The notes below the pieces were generated by a model. It saw nothing but the letters and a program-made list of their open reading frames with translations, was not told the origin of the DNA and searched no databases. Positions 11,650 to 22,599 of a stretch of 64,000 bases of DNA are shown here, one piece after another. The stretch is from Acanthosoma haemorrhoidale. Its lineage: Eukaryota > Arthropoda > Insecta > Hemiptera > Acanthosomatidae. The stretch's first letter is position 1. Each line of letters begins with the position of its first letter. Location: contig OV884015.1 of assembly GCA_930367205.1 (NCBI GenBank), forward strand, positions 83,380,841 through 83,444,840, read 5' to 3'. A program made the position numbers and the translations under genes.

Positions 11650-11712
11650 GTTTACACCAATATTAATGTTCCTGGAAAACTTGCCCTCAATGGGACCTAT
11701 GACATTCAACAG
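11650..11712 (+). CDS. Micro-exon c of the putative ankyrin gene (63 bp, phase 0-0)
   Basis: Acceptor cttttgttttctag and donor CAACAG|GTAGTT enclose 21 stop-free codons, VYTNINVPGKLAL, then NGTYDIQQ. It has the same length and phase as exons a1 and a2 but no clear sequence similarity to them. NGT is a possible N-glycosylation site, if the protein is secreted. Both neighbours in the chain (b and d) meet it in phase 0. No known domain. Confidence 0.5.
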
Positions 11713-12099
11713 GTAGTTTATTTTCTGTCTATATACATTCTTAGTCCCATTTAAGGTTTTAGTTGATCTTCTTATAATAACTCCCACCTGAATGTTACAA
11801 TTTATGATACGAAGAAATAATACAAACAAAAAATCATTTGAGATGTTGGTTCATAAATATAATTACCAATAATAAAAAAAAACAAAATTCATTTGTCAAC
11901 TGTTATCCACTAGATTTAAATTTAAATTAAATTAAAAATAGATTAAAATCATCCCTTGATTTTCAATCAACTATTCGTAATCATATTAATATAATTACAG
12001 AAATAGTCATATACATTGATATGCAGTCCCATTTATTAATTGTGGTAATATATAACGCGTGGTTTGGTTACATTTATTTACACCCTTGTGAACTCCCAT
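11713..12099. other. AT-rich intronic sequence, nothing recognised
   Basis: Long A/T runs. No repeat or coding signal seen. Confidence 0.5.
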
Positions 12100-12341
12100 T
12101 TAGGTTAAAAGGTAGACTTTCCTATAGGGAGCCACCCTAGGGGTCAGTGATAGTTGGATCACGTACAAAGCCACTGCTGTAGTATTGGAGGGGAGGCTTG
12201 TTGTGTCTCTCCAAGAGGATGGATGATCAACAGGAAGAGCAGAGTCTTGCCAGGAAGGGGGCATTCCAAATGTGAGCACTCCTAGAGACAATAAGATATG
12301 CCTCCCAGTTATAGTTGGATAAGTAACTGACAAAAAGGCTA

Positions 12342-12530
12342 ATGCAGGTGCAGAGGTACACCCTGCTGGTCAGGAGGGTCTACAGAATCTCCTCCTACGA
12401 AACAGCGCAACTACTGGTATGGGCAGCTCAAGTGGGCTTGCTCATCATGGAACAATTGATAACATTACTATGGGAACAAAGAGCAGCTTTGAGGAGAGGA
12501 TTGAAAAGAGGAAATAATATGCAACCATTC
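12342..12530 (+). mobile_element. Non-LTR retrotransposon RT C-terminal fragment
   Basis: The plus strand reads MQVQRYTLLVRRVYRISSYE, then TAQLLVWAAQVGLL, then EQLITLLWEQRAALRRG. This fits the region after the thumb in R1/I-type LINE polymerases (QR-LLRV-AYRTVS-A-VLAG-PPL-LL). It is short, with no catalytic motif, and a stop ends it at about 12533. The upstream 12100-12340 may be more of the same element, but I cannot read a frame through it. Confidence 0.5.
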
Positions 12531-12559
12531 TAGAGGATAAAAACTATTTTATAGACAAG

Positions 12560-13047
12560 AGTTCATAGTAGCATTTAGTCTGAGAAATTATACTCGTTAG
12601 TGATCAAGGTGAAGCAATATGGTGTTGAATAAAAGTGTATTCAGTAACTGCGTTAAGTACTTTATCGAAAACCCTACAATTGGCGACAAGGTAAAAAGAG
12701 GTGTGTTAAAGTGACATAAGCCAGATTAAACAGTGACGGTTTAGGATCTATCCAGTACAAACATACCTGCTTTGAAGTCGAGTTGGACTACTGTGAGTTA
12801 CAAATCTTAATTATCCTACATATTATATCATTTGTTTTATTATTATTCTATACGTCAATCAAAATGGACGCAGATCAATTAAAGTTATTAATCAACACTA
12901 TGAATCAAAACCAACAGGTTTTTCTCGCACAGTTAGTTCAACAAAGTCGTTCAAGCCAAGACTTTCGACCATCGGCACAAATGTATCTAACATTTATTAA
13001 AAAGTGTGCTCAGTAACTGTGTTAAGTACTTTATCAAAAACCCAACA
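12560..13047 (+). mobile_element. Internally deleted LTR retrotransposon: LTR end, PBS, Gag start, second LTR end
   Basis: About 12628-12678 carries AATAAA followed by ttcagtaactgcgttaagta and ends ...CCCTACA. Two bases later comes TGGCGACAAGG, a primer-binding-site-like sequence. A Gag-like start follows at 12864 (MDADQLKLLINTMNQNQQVF, glutamine-rich). At about 12985-13047 the LTR end recurs (tcagtaactgtgttaagtac ... CCCAACA). The order LTR-PBS-Gag-LTR end shows one element that lost most of Gag-Pol and the front of its 3' LTR. The family is probably Ty3/gypsy by PBS style. The left LTR boundary is not found. Confidence 0.6.
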
Positions 13048-13501
13048 ATAACATAAACTGTTATTAATAAAATCAAATTTGTTATCATTGTGTGGTTAAT
13101 AAACCAACTAGTGTTATTATGTTACATTTTTAAAGATCTCAGAAAAGTTAACTTCTTCTTGTTCAGTGAGCTTCTCTGGGACCATCATAATTATTACAAG
13201 AAAGGATCCAGGTTCGAAAAATGATTATTCGTGAGTTCCAGGAAAAGCCGCTAGGCTCCAAAGCAGGTCTATCCTCCAACGGGGAGGGTCTTACAGCATT
13301 TTACAGTAACGTAATGCATTATTTTTGTTTAATAATTGAAAAATATAAATTTTTTTTTAAATCGTTTAAATTCATAAAAAGAATATAAGATATTATAAAA
13401 AAATAATGTCAATTTAAGGGAAAAACAAAAAAAGAAGAATTGTATATTGTGTATTCATTTATTTCGGATACTTTTATTAATGGTATTTTTTCTCATTTCA
13501 G
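13048..13501. other. Intronic sequence, nothing recognised
   Basis: AT-rich, with a short GC-richer patch at about 13190-13300. No coding signal. Confidence 0.45.
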
Positions 13502-13545
13502 ACGCTGACTTTAAACGATGCTATTGATAAGGAGAAACTAATCAA
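13502..13545 (+). CDS. Micro-exon d (44 bp, phase 0 to 2)
   Basis: Acceptor tttttctcatttcag is followed by TLTLNDAIDKEKLI plus two bases, then donor AATCAA|GTAACT. It enters in phase 0 from exon c and leaves in phase 2, which is the phase needed by both following exons and by the ankyrin exon. If unspliced, the next codon is a stop (AAG TAA), so it could also end a short isoform. The protein stretch is charged and helical in character. No domain recognised. Confidence 0.45.
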
Positions 13546-14139
13546 GTAACTAATAATCTAAGAAACTACTAGTCTTCATAACCTGGCATTCAGTCTGATA
13601 TAGTTGCTAACTTACCAGTTCTTTAAAGTTTTTTTATTCATAAGCATGTTTTCCAACCCCCTGGTAACTTACCACTGCAAAGACGGGAATCGTACAACGT
13701 TAAGTACAAGTAAAATGGTTTAGGCTAATAAGCCCCCAAAAAAACCATATTGATTGATGTCCTAATCACTGTTTGGAATATTATTGTATTGACTGTGATA
13801 AATAAAAAATATAACTAGACCAATGGTTACGGACCATTTAGACATTTATAACTTAGAATATGATTGTTGCATATTTAATTCTTCAGATTGTGTATGGAAA
13901 TTCTCCTCTATAATAATCTCGGGTTATTTTTATTATTACTGTTTATTGTCCTCCCTAATATCCGATTTCTAATCTAACAATTTCATCTCTTGCATCTTCA
14001 TAGATGTTGGATATTAGAAATTGTATTTCAGGATAATTAGTTAGTAAGGTTAGGATAAGTTAGCAAAATTAGAAGTTTTGAGTAAGTAAATTTGTGATAT
14101 TAATTTTGATGACAGGTTGAGAGATGGGGGAGCGAAAAA

Positions 14140-14302
<163 letters not shown>

Positions 14303-14473
14303 GGGATTGATAGTAATTATCATAACTTTAGCTACAGTAAATTGTTGGTAACTTATGAAAAGTAAGTTATGAAGAGTAACTTAATCCGTATATTTTAAAT
14401 CTTTTGAGGTAGGGGTTGTTGTAATAAGTAACCATAATTCTTCATTTGTGTAATTAAAATTAATTTGTACTAG

Positions 14474-14557
14474 GTATCCTAGTACAACAGCTGTGGCGGC
14501 AATCATTCCTATACCAACAGCTCATCTAATAACGATTATTTCTGCTGCAACCGAAAG
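14474..14557 (+). CDS. Micro-exon e1, Thr/Ile/Ala-rich (84 bp, phase 2-2)
   Basis: Acceptor atttgtactag and donor GAAAG|GTAAAA enclose 84 bp. After one base that completes the previous codon it reads [18 protein letters not shown], then ITIISAATE. It is phase 2 at both ends, so it can be present once, twice or not at all without a frame change. Threonine, serine, proline and alanine dominate, like a linker or mucin-type stretch, but it is too short to call. The sister exon at 14913 was made by tandem duplication. Confidence 0.55.
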
Positions 14558-14602
14558 GTAAAATACAATTTTTATAGCATTATAATCACACACAACTAAA
14601 TA

Positions 14603-14728
<126 letters not shown>

Positions 14729-14912
14729 ATAAAATGTGCCATTATAAGGACTGACATTAATTGTTATATGTTTAGCTAAACTAAACTATTGGTAATTGTG
14801 CTTACAATGTAGCGTAACTTAATACTTAGATTTCAAATCCTTTTCAGGTAGGTCTTGTTGTAATAAATAACCATAATATTTCACTTATATAATTAAAATT
14901 TATTTGTACTAG

Positions 14913-14999
14913 GTATCCAAGTACAAGTACAACAGCGGAGGCAACCATTCATATACCAACAACCCATCTAACAATGATTACTTCCGCTGCAACCGAAAA
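14913..14999 (+). CDS. Micro-exon e2, Thr-rich (87 bp, phase 2-2)
   Basis: Sister of e1 with the same acceptor context (tttgtactag) and donor GAAAA|GTAAAA. It reads YPSTSTTAEATIHIPTT, then HLTMITSAATE. It is one codon longer than e1, and the changes are spread along the exon while the ends (YPST, SAATE) are kept. It leaves in phase 2, matching the ankyrin exon at 19143. Keeping frame and splice sites after duplication suggests coding constraint. Confidence 0.55.
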
Positions 15000-15001
15000 G
15001 T

Positions 15002-15895
15002 AAAATCAACTTTTTATATTCTAAATTAGCAGTCTGAAATAAAGTATATAGACCTGGTGAATTGAATGTTGTGATAGTAATTGAACTATGCTTTGTTTGT
15101 CGTTTTGTTGTTCAAATAACGATGTTGGCTAATGTTGCTCGTCGCATCCAACTTTCTTTACATTTCTCTCAACAACAAATCCAATAAACAGACTGTTGTA
15201 CCAACATCTTCACCACAAATAAATTCCCTCTTCTTTTTCAGCCCAGAAAATATCCACCTACATTTTCATGTTTTAATAATAAAAACCTTAGGTGTCAGTT
15301 AAGAGAGGAGAAAACTGGTGCATGACACAACTGAAGCCTGCTAGGGGTGCGGGTGGTCCAGCCTCTGTCCTGCCTATATAAGGCCGAGATTAGGGGCTTT
15401 TTTCCATTACTAAAATAAACATGCATGAACTCTTACTGGGTTACACATTTATTAACGTCATCCAATTTATCATTGCGCCTTAAGCTATGTTAAGAGTGTA
15501 CTCAGGCTTGCTCTGCTGCACAGTGCACCGCTTTTTAGTCATTTGACTGAAGTGACAGCGAAGCGACCCTAACAATGTCAGAACGGAATACTCATGAAAG
15601 TGGTCAGACACACTAGATTCGAGCAACGGAGAAACAGTGAACTACAGGAGGACTTTGAGCTGCCTACAGTGGATAAATTCATTCGCCATTGACATATTAA
15701 ATTCTTAAAATAAAAATCGATGGCAGAAAGTGGACGAGGCAGGAAAGTTATCTGTTGTAAGTTAGTTTTAGTACATTTATTGTTACCCAAAGGTAGCCCC
15801 ATCACCTAGTCCCAGTTACAATGTATAACTTTTTAACCACAATCCGATAATGCTAGTTTTAAGACATGCACTCCTTAAAATGCATGCTATAGCTT
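15002..15895. other. Intronic sequence with a promoter-like block
   Basis: About 15370-15385 reads gcctatataaggccg, like the TATA region at 25176 (gtataaggccc) in the repeat B copy there. This suggests that repeat B begins upstream of 15370 and was interrupted. No coding sequence recognised. Confidence 0.35.
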
Positions 15896-16440
15896 TCTTA
15901 TTCAACTACCTCTGCAGCTCTCTTTCCTAACTTTGCTATGCTTTAGTCCGGCGTTGTTGGACCCCACACCTTCCTTGCTATGCTTTAGTCCGGCGTTGTT
16001 GGACCCCACACCTTCCTAGTGGGATTCTCTGCCTTCATCTCGCTAACACTAGCACCTCCTTGGAAGAGATCTCTTCCTTGCAGACGACGGTCTCTGGGGC
16101 TCTACAAACTATACCTAGTAGCGTCTCCCCCAGCGATCCAGTCTGCCTCTCTCCGGTTCACACTCGCCTTTGGGACCCAGACGGTTTTCCCCTACTCCTA
16201 GATATTAAGTGTAAATTCATAGTCATTCTAAGACCACATAAACTACCTATAATACCTACCCTGTTTCTCTTCTCCTGAACATAGTACATTGTCGAGGCAA
16301 ACCTTCTAAGATCTTATGGAGTCAGATTAATTTGAATAAAACTGCCCACCGACTAGGCCGCCAGCAAAGGTCAAAGACCACAGGTTTACCCATTTATCTC
16401 TTTCTTAATGCCCACCGGACAATGGCCAGGTCGTAGAGAC
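15896..16440 (+). repeat. Dispersed repeat B, copy 1 (LTR-like)
   Basis: Aligns with 25262-25750 on the same strand (shared gctttagtccggc, gacgacggtctc/gacgatggcttc, aactacctataatacctacc, aagatcttatggagtcagat, gcccaccggacaatgg). A diverged copy lies inverted at 22.6-23.25 kb. Within this copy a 42-bp segment is tandemly doubled at about 15932-16016 (ttgctatgctttagtccggc unit). Promoter-like and AATAAA signals suggest an LTR, but the ends are not defined. Confidence 0.6.
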
Positions 16441-17978
16441 CCTAGCCCACGGCGGGCGCCCCCCTCTCTCACAAATCCCGACAGAGTGAAACGAGCCTCT
16501 ACTATTTGACAGACATCCCTAATAAACAAAAAAGTTCCCTTATCACTACCATTATCTAGTGTTTTAACCACATTTTAATTAAATTTTTTCTAAGTTCAAG
16601 TGGATGTTATTAGTACCAAATATCTAACAAAAATAATATAGACAAAATACAGCTTGATGTGAATTTCTTTCTTAGAGTTGGCATATTCATGAAAATTTTT
16701 TTTGGGCCTATTGCCCCTTAAAATATTTCACAAACTTTATGTTCATGAAATTTACCGACGTTTTCACATGCAGTCAAACCTATAAAACGATAACAATAAA
16801 ACTCTAAGTGCTCGATGACTTCATACCATTAAGTTGAAGGGTTCGTCAGGGATTTGGCATCAATCGCCACATAGTGCGGTGAACTGATGTGATAGGAATA
16901 CCTATTACTTCCATATCAATTCCTAGGAATTCCCATGTGTAAACCCACGTTATCAGTTCTCAATTAACTCTGGTTCAGTGCATTACCGTTTTCATGTCCA
17001 TAGATCCCGAGTTTGTTTGCGAGCTTATCAAAATTCACGAGTGATCGATGCTTTTGGAACAACAAGAATCAGCACTATCATAATCCAAACATTAGAGAGG
17101 CTGTCTGACATTCTTTTGGGAAATACCACAATTATGTCGAGAAGGAGATGATGTCATCTACACATCGAAAGCTATGATCTACTTTTAACACCATCTAACG
17201 TAATATAGAGATGCGCCAGTCGTCAATGAACGGAGCATGCAATCACTTATGCTGACGATCCCCCACTAGATTCACTGTCTTTCGTTATCCCAGAAAATTG
17301 GTACCGGGCCGAATCCAGCGTACGCAGTCTTCTGCCTCTCTCGTTCGTCAAATGGATAGTGCTCATTGTAAAAAGTGCACTGCACGTTGAAAAGCCAATG
17401 GGAAGAAACCCCTACCGGATTGGGAAGAATCGATCGGTCCTAAAACTTCGCCAAGGTCAAGGGTTGACAGAGAAGAAGCCGACAGCATTTCTCGAGAGTA
17501 ACGTGGTCGACTACCACCTTTCTTTATCCCTCATATTCAATCTATAAATAAAAAATATGGAGTAGAGTAAGATTTTATCCGAGGGCAGGAACCCAGGACG
17601 GCTGAAGAACGGGGAGATGCAGCTCAAGTCGAGAGAAACGAGGCCCCTCACCACCACCCCCACCCCCCACATGACAGAAGCCTAGGTGCTTTTTTATTGT
17701 TTAGACTAATTAAATCAGGCGAAACAAAAGTGTACTAACTTAAGTTATAATTTATTTTTTGCCACTCTCAAAAAATTATGTTTAATGTTATTTTACTTTC
17801 TAGCTATGATTTAATCATTACATAATATTTTTATGTTCCTGACTCATGATACCTTTTACCATCCCCATCATAACTTTTTTATAGAGTCCATTTTACCAGT
17901 CACATACCAGCTACTTTAATTAATAATTGTAATGCCATATCCCTTCACTCGGATGACATTACAACAGACAGTCAGAAA
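16441..17978. other. Intronic sequence, probably decayed transposon DNA
   Basis: GC-richer patches at 16400-16500 and 17280-17480 look unlike the AT-rich background and probably derive from elements. A weak minus-strand VDD-like motif near 17165 is not enough to name a reverse transcriptase. Confidence 0.3.
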
Positions 17979-18178
17979 NNNNNNNNNNNNNNNNNNNNNN
18001 NNNNNNNNNNNNNNNNNNNNNNNNNNNNNNNNNNNNNNNNNNNNNNNNNNNNNNNNNNNNNNNNNNNNNNNNNNNNNNNNNNNNNNNNNNNNNNNNNNNN
18101 NNNNNNNNNNNNNNNNNNNNNNNNNNNNNNNNNNNNNNNNNNNNNNNNNNNNNNNNNNNNNNNNNNNNNNNNNNNNNN
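17979..18178. other. Assembly gap (200 N)
   Basis: Exactly 200 unknown bases, a common placeholder size, so the true gap length is unknown. It lies in the intron between exon e2 and the ankyrin exon and could hide further micro-exons. Confidence 0.98.
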
Positions 18179-19142
18179 CTGATTAACTTTTCAAAGGAAG
18201 TGTTAAAAATTACTACAAAAAAGTATGCTGAGACCTGAAAGATAAGTTGCTCACCTTTGGAGTATAGATAGTCCTGTTTTATAAGGCATGTTGGTAGGTA
18301 GACAAAGTATTCTTCTGGTTCGGGGGTGGACCCTGTTCACTCCTTGATGACGGAAGACTAATAGTTATTGAATATGATATATGTAATTATTTTCATCGTA
18401 TTAATCCACGTCAGTTATTTAATTTGATTTTATTTAACTATTTTAATAAAGCATATTGTATTGTAAAATTCTATTTTATATACATAAAAATAACTCCCAT
18501 TTATCACCAAATAAATTTATGAAGGTAAATTACTTTGGATTAAATTAAATTGGAACAATAGTAAATTCATTGCATATTCTTGAACAAACTTTATGCTAAT
18601 ACAGTATGCTCAGGATTTGATAGAGGAATCAAATCTGCTATAGTTTAATAGTTAAATGCCATTCATTTTAAATTAAATATTTTAATTATTCAAGTTCAAC
18701 AAAGAAGAGAGGTGTTGAAGGTACGTCAGATAAATATATATAAGGATATAAGTATCCTTAAAAAAGATACATCCCTTATATATTTCCATAATTATATGTA
18801 TACACTAGTATATTGGTATGCAAGTAAGTATCCAAGAATAATAACCCACAATCACAGAACATAGCAATGCATACTTTTTTTTTTTAAGCGAACAAACATA
18901 CAATAGATTTTAACATTTATGTTGTTTATAAATAAAGTGATAAATCATTTTCTTTTATAAAATAAAACATACTCAATAGGGGGTGGATAAAATACATCAA
19001 GTAATTTATTTTCTTCTTTCATATAAATGCATTTATTTTTTTTAGCACCATAATCATAATTATAGATTTCATGTACCTACCTCATTGTCAACAAATATCA
19101 TTAGTATATATTAGATAATTTACATAATTTTGTTTGTTCTAG
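18179..19142. other. AT-rich intron ending at the ankyrin exon acceptor
   Basis: Nothing coding is recognised. The intron ends with ttttgtttgttctag at 19142, a strong acceptor. Confidence 0.5.
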
Positions 19143-19980
19143 AGCGGTCAGACATCTAACAAACAAGGATAATGAGAAGATTAAGGAAGCTGCCACAGGG
19201 AGTTGGCTAGACAGTAAATTATCTGCACTATGTAAAGAAGGGTTAGATGTTAATGAAAAAAAAAGCAACGGATTTAATGCTCTCCATTTAGCTGCCTCCG
19301 TTGGAGTAAAATTGTCAGCTCTATTGCTTATTAAATGTGGAAAAAATGTTGATGAGAAGGACGCAAATGGTAATACACCACTTCATCTCTCTGTGATGAA
19401 TGGAAAATATTGGGTAGCAGATATTTTATTACTCAACAAAGCTAACCCATTTGCAGGAAATAACAAGGGGGAAACACCTATCAAATTAGCTGCTAAAAGG
19501 AAAGAGTATGCCTTGAGGAGTTTATTTGCTCCAAGGCTTCTGAAATGGTATAGGAATGCTAGAAAATTAAAATCAGAAGAGGTAAATGTGCATGAATGGG
19601 CCAAGGATGGATATTATGTGGGAATAAGCTTGAAGTGTGCAGCTGGCTTGGGTGTAAACATCAAGGATATGAACAACAATCACAACACAGCATTGCATTT
19701 AGTTTCTGAAGCTTCTAAAAACGTTGTCGAAACTGTTCAAACTTTGCTACATTGTGGGGCAGACATAAATTCCAGAAATGGAGATGGAAATACACCACTT
19801 CACCTTGCAATCATTAATAATCAAGCTGATATGGTTAAGTCATTATTGATTAACAAAGCAGGTGTATTTATCCCTAATAAAAATGAAGTAACTGCATTCC
19901 AACTGGGAAAAGAGTCTGAAAACGTGTGGATTAAGGAAATCTTCACCACTGACAGGTGGCAACTGAAAGATTTTACTTAA
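19143..19980 (+). CDS. Terminal exon encoding an ankyrin-repeat domain
   Basis: A stop-free 838-bp exon from the acceptor at 19142 to TAA encodes 278 residues after one base that completes a phase-2 codon. It begins AVRHLTNKDNEKIKEAA. It then carries ankyrin repeats with the expected G-TPLHLA-N-V--LL--GA signature at about residues 42-75 (NALHLAA), 76-108 (GNTPLHLSVMNG), 109-130 (GETPIKLAA, partial), 180-213 (NTALHLVSEA, LLHCGADIN) and 214-247 (GNTPLHLAIINN), plus a degenerate last one. The linker at about 131-178 is not ankyrin-like. Ankyrin repeats bind other proteins; no partner or enzyme domain is visible. Codons are AT-rich. The phase fits exons e1 and e2. AATAAA lies 64 bp after the stop. 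The gene could be intron-poor with a start inside this exon, but no ATG opens it early. Confidence 0.8.
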
Positions 19981-20043
19981 TGTGTTTCTCTACCAACCTA
20001 ACTAAATGCATAAGCCATATGTATCTATCAAGGATTATGTTTT

Positions 20044-20049
20044 AATAAA
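20044..20049 (+). terminator. Poly(A) signal of the ankyrin gene
   Basis: AATAAA lies 64 bp after the stop codon, followed by T-rich sequence. This gives a short 3' UTR. Confidence 0.6.
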
Positions 20050-20342
20050 TATTTCTAAAATGAGTTGTTATATATTCTTTTTCCAACCATATAAAATTAG
20101 CTTTTTTTTTATTAATTGGTTTTATTATGTATGGTATATCTTTTCTTTATCTTATTTACCAACTTAGATACAATGTGTTTAGGTGAATGGATTCTTTTGC
20201 ATGGGTATCAACCCCTAATTGATTGTCCAAGAAAGAAGATAGTAGCAGCTCCCATTTTACTCCATTATATCTAATCAGGCCCACATTCTTACTGTTTATA
20301 TCTGTTAATATTATCTGAAAACATATATTTTCTTTTGTTAAG
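20050..20342. other. AT-rich sequence, nothing recognised
   Basis: No coding or repeat signal up to the possible exon at 20343. Confidence 0.5.
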
Positions 20343-20484
20343 GCTTATTAAAACAGTGGGATACTTTTACGGGAGACTCAAACCAGCTGTCCCTTCATTT
20401 GATCACTTGGCAAGTAATGTTGATTGCTTTGTACAAGTAATCAAGCTGTATTTGCCAGACATGTGTATATTAGTTATGTTGTAA
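20343..20484 (+). CDS. Possible alternative terminal exon (47 codons)
   Basis: After acceptor tttcttttgttaag comes one base and then a stop-free stretch LIKTVGYFYGRLKPAVPSFD, then HLASNVDCFVQVIKLYL, then PDMCILVML and TAA. An AATAAA overlaps the stop. It enters in phase 2, the phase left by exons d, e1 and e2, so it could replace the ankyrin exon as an alternative 3' end. It could equally be chance or the tail of a repeat. No homology recognised. Confidence 0.22.
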
Positions 20485-20592
20485 ATAAATAGGGTTTGTC
20501 CGTCAGTGTAATATTAATGAACTATTATTGTTCCGTATCACACTGTTTAATTTCCTCCCCTCAAAGTTATGAAAGTATTTGTATATGTATAT

Positions 20593-21341
20593 TGTTGTGA
20601 TATTTAGATGTTGTAAATTTAATTTATCATTGAATTTGAAATTAGCGAGCATAACAGGGCGGTAAACGACCCGTGGATCATGGTTATGAATGTATGGACA
20701 TTATTTGCTGCCGTTGTTTAACATTAATATTTGTCATAAATAATATCTATGATTAAGGTCAAATATTTTAATATTGGATTTGTTAACTTTAAAATAAGAA
20801 AAGTTAAAATATCTGAAACAACTGGCATTGGAAGAAAGAAGAATGAAACAATCAAGAAGGCAAGAAAACAAACGAAGAAAAAGGAGAAGAGAGCAGGAGC
20901 GTGAGGTTGTTCTTTTGACCACCCTATGAGACAAGGTGTAAGAAGAAGATAGTGAAATTTGTAGAATTTTAAAATATTTTTATTAAATGGTGATGGTGTG
21001 TGAGAGAATAGTTGATGGAAGAAGAGTTTATAAAAGAAGAAGGATTGAGGTGATAGCAGTGGATATTTACTGATCGCGTGGAACAACAACAACAAACGAG
21101 GAATAAGGAAGAATTCGCCGAAGGATGAAGAAACTGGACGAGCAAACAGAAAAGGACGTAAAATTTAGTAAACCTGGCCAGCCGCGAGTAATATTAAGGT
21201 AAAATAAAAACTTAGTTAATAAACCATTGTAATTTGTCACAAACGTGCTTGTATATAAGAATTAATGAAAAGTAATGTAATTAAACAGTTTTCCTTTTGC
21301 CAGAGTCTCTTTTTAATATTAACAGAACCTTTAAAACCTCA
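20593..21341 (+). repeat. LTR-like dispersed repeat A, copy 2
   Basis: Same 750-bp unit and orientation as 4340-5083, from TGTTGTGATA to ACCTCA. Shared landmarks are aaacgacc(c)gtggatcatgg, ggaacaacaacaacaaacga and taataaaccattgtaatttg. No coding sequence. Best read as a solo LTR. Confidence 0.6.
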
Positions 21342-21779
21342 GATTAAATTAAAATAAAGAACATAACATTATATACTGCATCTAACTCCTCCCTTTTTGA
21401 GTTCGTAGATTTTATCCAACTACCGGTGGTGAAATTACAGACAGAGGCCTTCTCACTAGAACAGCAGCTTGAACTGTAGCTTCAAAAATTGGATTCAATA
21501 CGTGCTATACACATGAACATGGCCTTTCCAGAATATGACAACATTTTATTTTGAATAATGAGATAAGAAAGAAAACTTTTAAATGTGCAATAATGTTAAT
21601 AATTTTCATTTTTTTCGACAAACAACTGAGAAATTCATGATATATTACAAGAGCAATCAAATATAGAAATAGCTCTCAAGAGAATTTAAAAATGGTATGG
21701 AACTTGACATTTTTGAGGAATATATTTTAAAATTCCCTGAACAAAGTGTTAGATTGCTTTTTCTGTAGTAAATAATACC
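21342..21779. other. AT-rich sequence, nothing recognised
   Basis: No gene signal other than the 3' end of the minus-strand exon that starts at 21787. Confidence 0.5.
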
Positions 21780-21785
21780 TTTATT
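21780..21785 (-). terminator. Poly(A) signal after the minus-strand exon
   Basis: AATAAA on the minus strand, immediately after the stop at 21787. Confidence 0.35.
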
Positions 21786-21786
21786 T

Positions 21787-21945
21787 TCACGCTTCTACCT
21801 GGTATCTTCTTTGTTGATCTCTTCTTTTAAGGTAACGGCCCTTTTTGTCAAATCTCAACAAGGGACCGATGTCACTTGAGCTTTCTCCAGAGGACTTCCA
21901 GGATAACTCCGAACGCTTGCAAATTTTAAGTAGCTGAGTGCAATT
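21787..21945 (-). CDS. Unassigned minus-strand terminal exon (52 codons)
   Basis: On the minus strand a good acceptor (attttttgtaacag) is followed by a stop-free stretch NCTQLLKICKRSELSWK, then SSGESSSDIGPLLRFDK, then KGRYLKRRDQQRRYQVEA and TGA. AATAAA overlaps the bases right after the stop (21785-21780). The piece is basic at its end (KKGRYLKRRDQQRR) and locally GC-richer than its surroundings, as a coding exon would be. I do not recognise the protein. Upstream exons on the minus strand were not found between 22 and 31 kb, so its parent gene is unknown. It may also be a fragment of a pseudogene. Confidence 0.4.
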   Translation of the reverse strand, partial: NCTQLLKICKRSELSWKSSGESSSDIGPLLRFDKKGRYLKRRDQQRRYQVEA

Positions 21946-22599
21946 CTGTTACAAAAAATAAAATATCTAGTTTATTTTTTAAATTTATGTCACACTCACT
22001 TTGTCAAACAGTTGCTGATAACTTTTATGAGCAAATTTAAAATGATATACACCTGTACACGGTCTGGAAATGTTAACTGAAGGCTAGAGGCAAAATTTCT
22101 ATCCACTAATATTACAATACGTAGCTGTAGTATTGTGTTGAGTCAAATGAGAATATACTCCACTATTATATTGTGCTCCAGGATTCAAAAATGAAAAAGA
22201 AGCACAAAAGTTTTACAAATTTTGAACATAGGAAATTTTTAACCCTTGTATTCTTAAACATATTGTACTTTTTCTCCATTAGTAAAAATTAGTGAATTGA
22301 AATTTTTTTAATGAATCTTCAAGGGTTTCTTGAAATACAAAAGTTTGCTAATCGAAGTGTTCGAAGAATGGGAACGAAATATATTAATTATTGTCCATGT
22401 TTTTTTAGACGTATAAGTTGTTTGGTTATATGGAGATATTGTGATAAACTTATAAACGACAGTAAACCTAAACAGACAACAAAACCCTGTTATGGGTAGA
22501 TAAAACTACGTGCAACAAGGTTACCATTTAAGGTCCTTAATGTATGTTTTTATATAGATCACCACAAGTTACTGGTGTTGTAATTTATTATTATAATTT
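21946..22599. other. AT-rich sequence, nothing recognised
   Basis: No coding or repeat signal. Confidence 0.5.

Noticed and set aside
15241..15291. Stretch after a strong acceptor (ttctttttcag) at 15240
   Set aside because: If entered in phase 2, it leaves in a phase that does not match the ankyrin exon, and the donor is weak.
17080..17220. Minus-strand CVDDI motif suggesting a reverse transcriptase
   Set aside because: No flanking RT blocks could be read. Kept only as a hint of decayed mobile DNA.
17932..18186. Open frame across the N run
   Set aside because: It exists only because unknown bases contain no stop.
19046..19103. Stretch after ttttttttag at 19045, just before the ankyrin exon
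   Set aside because: It would leave in phase 0, while the ankyrin exon needs phase 2.
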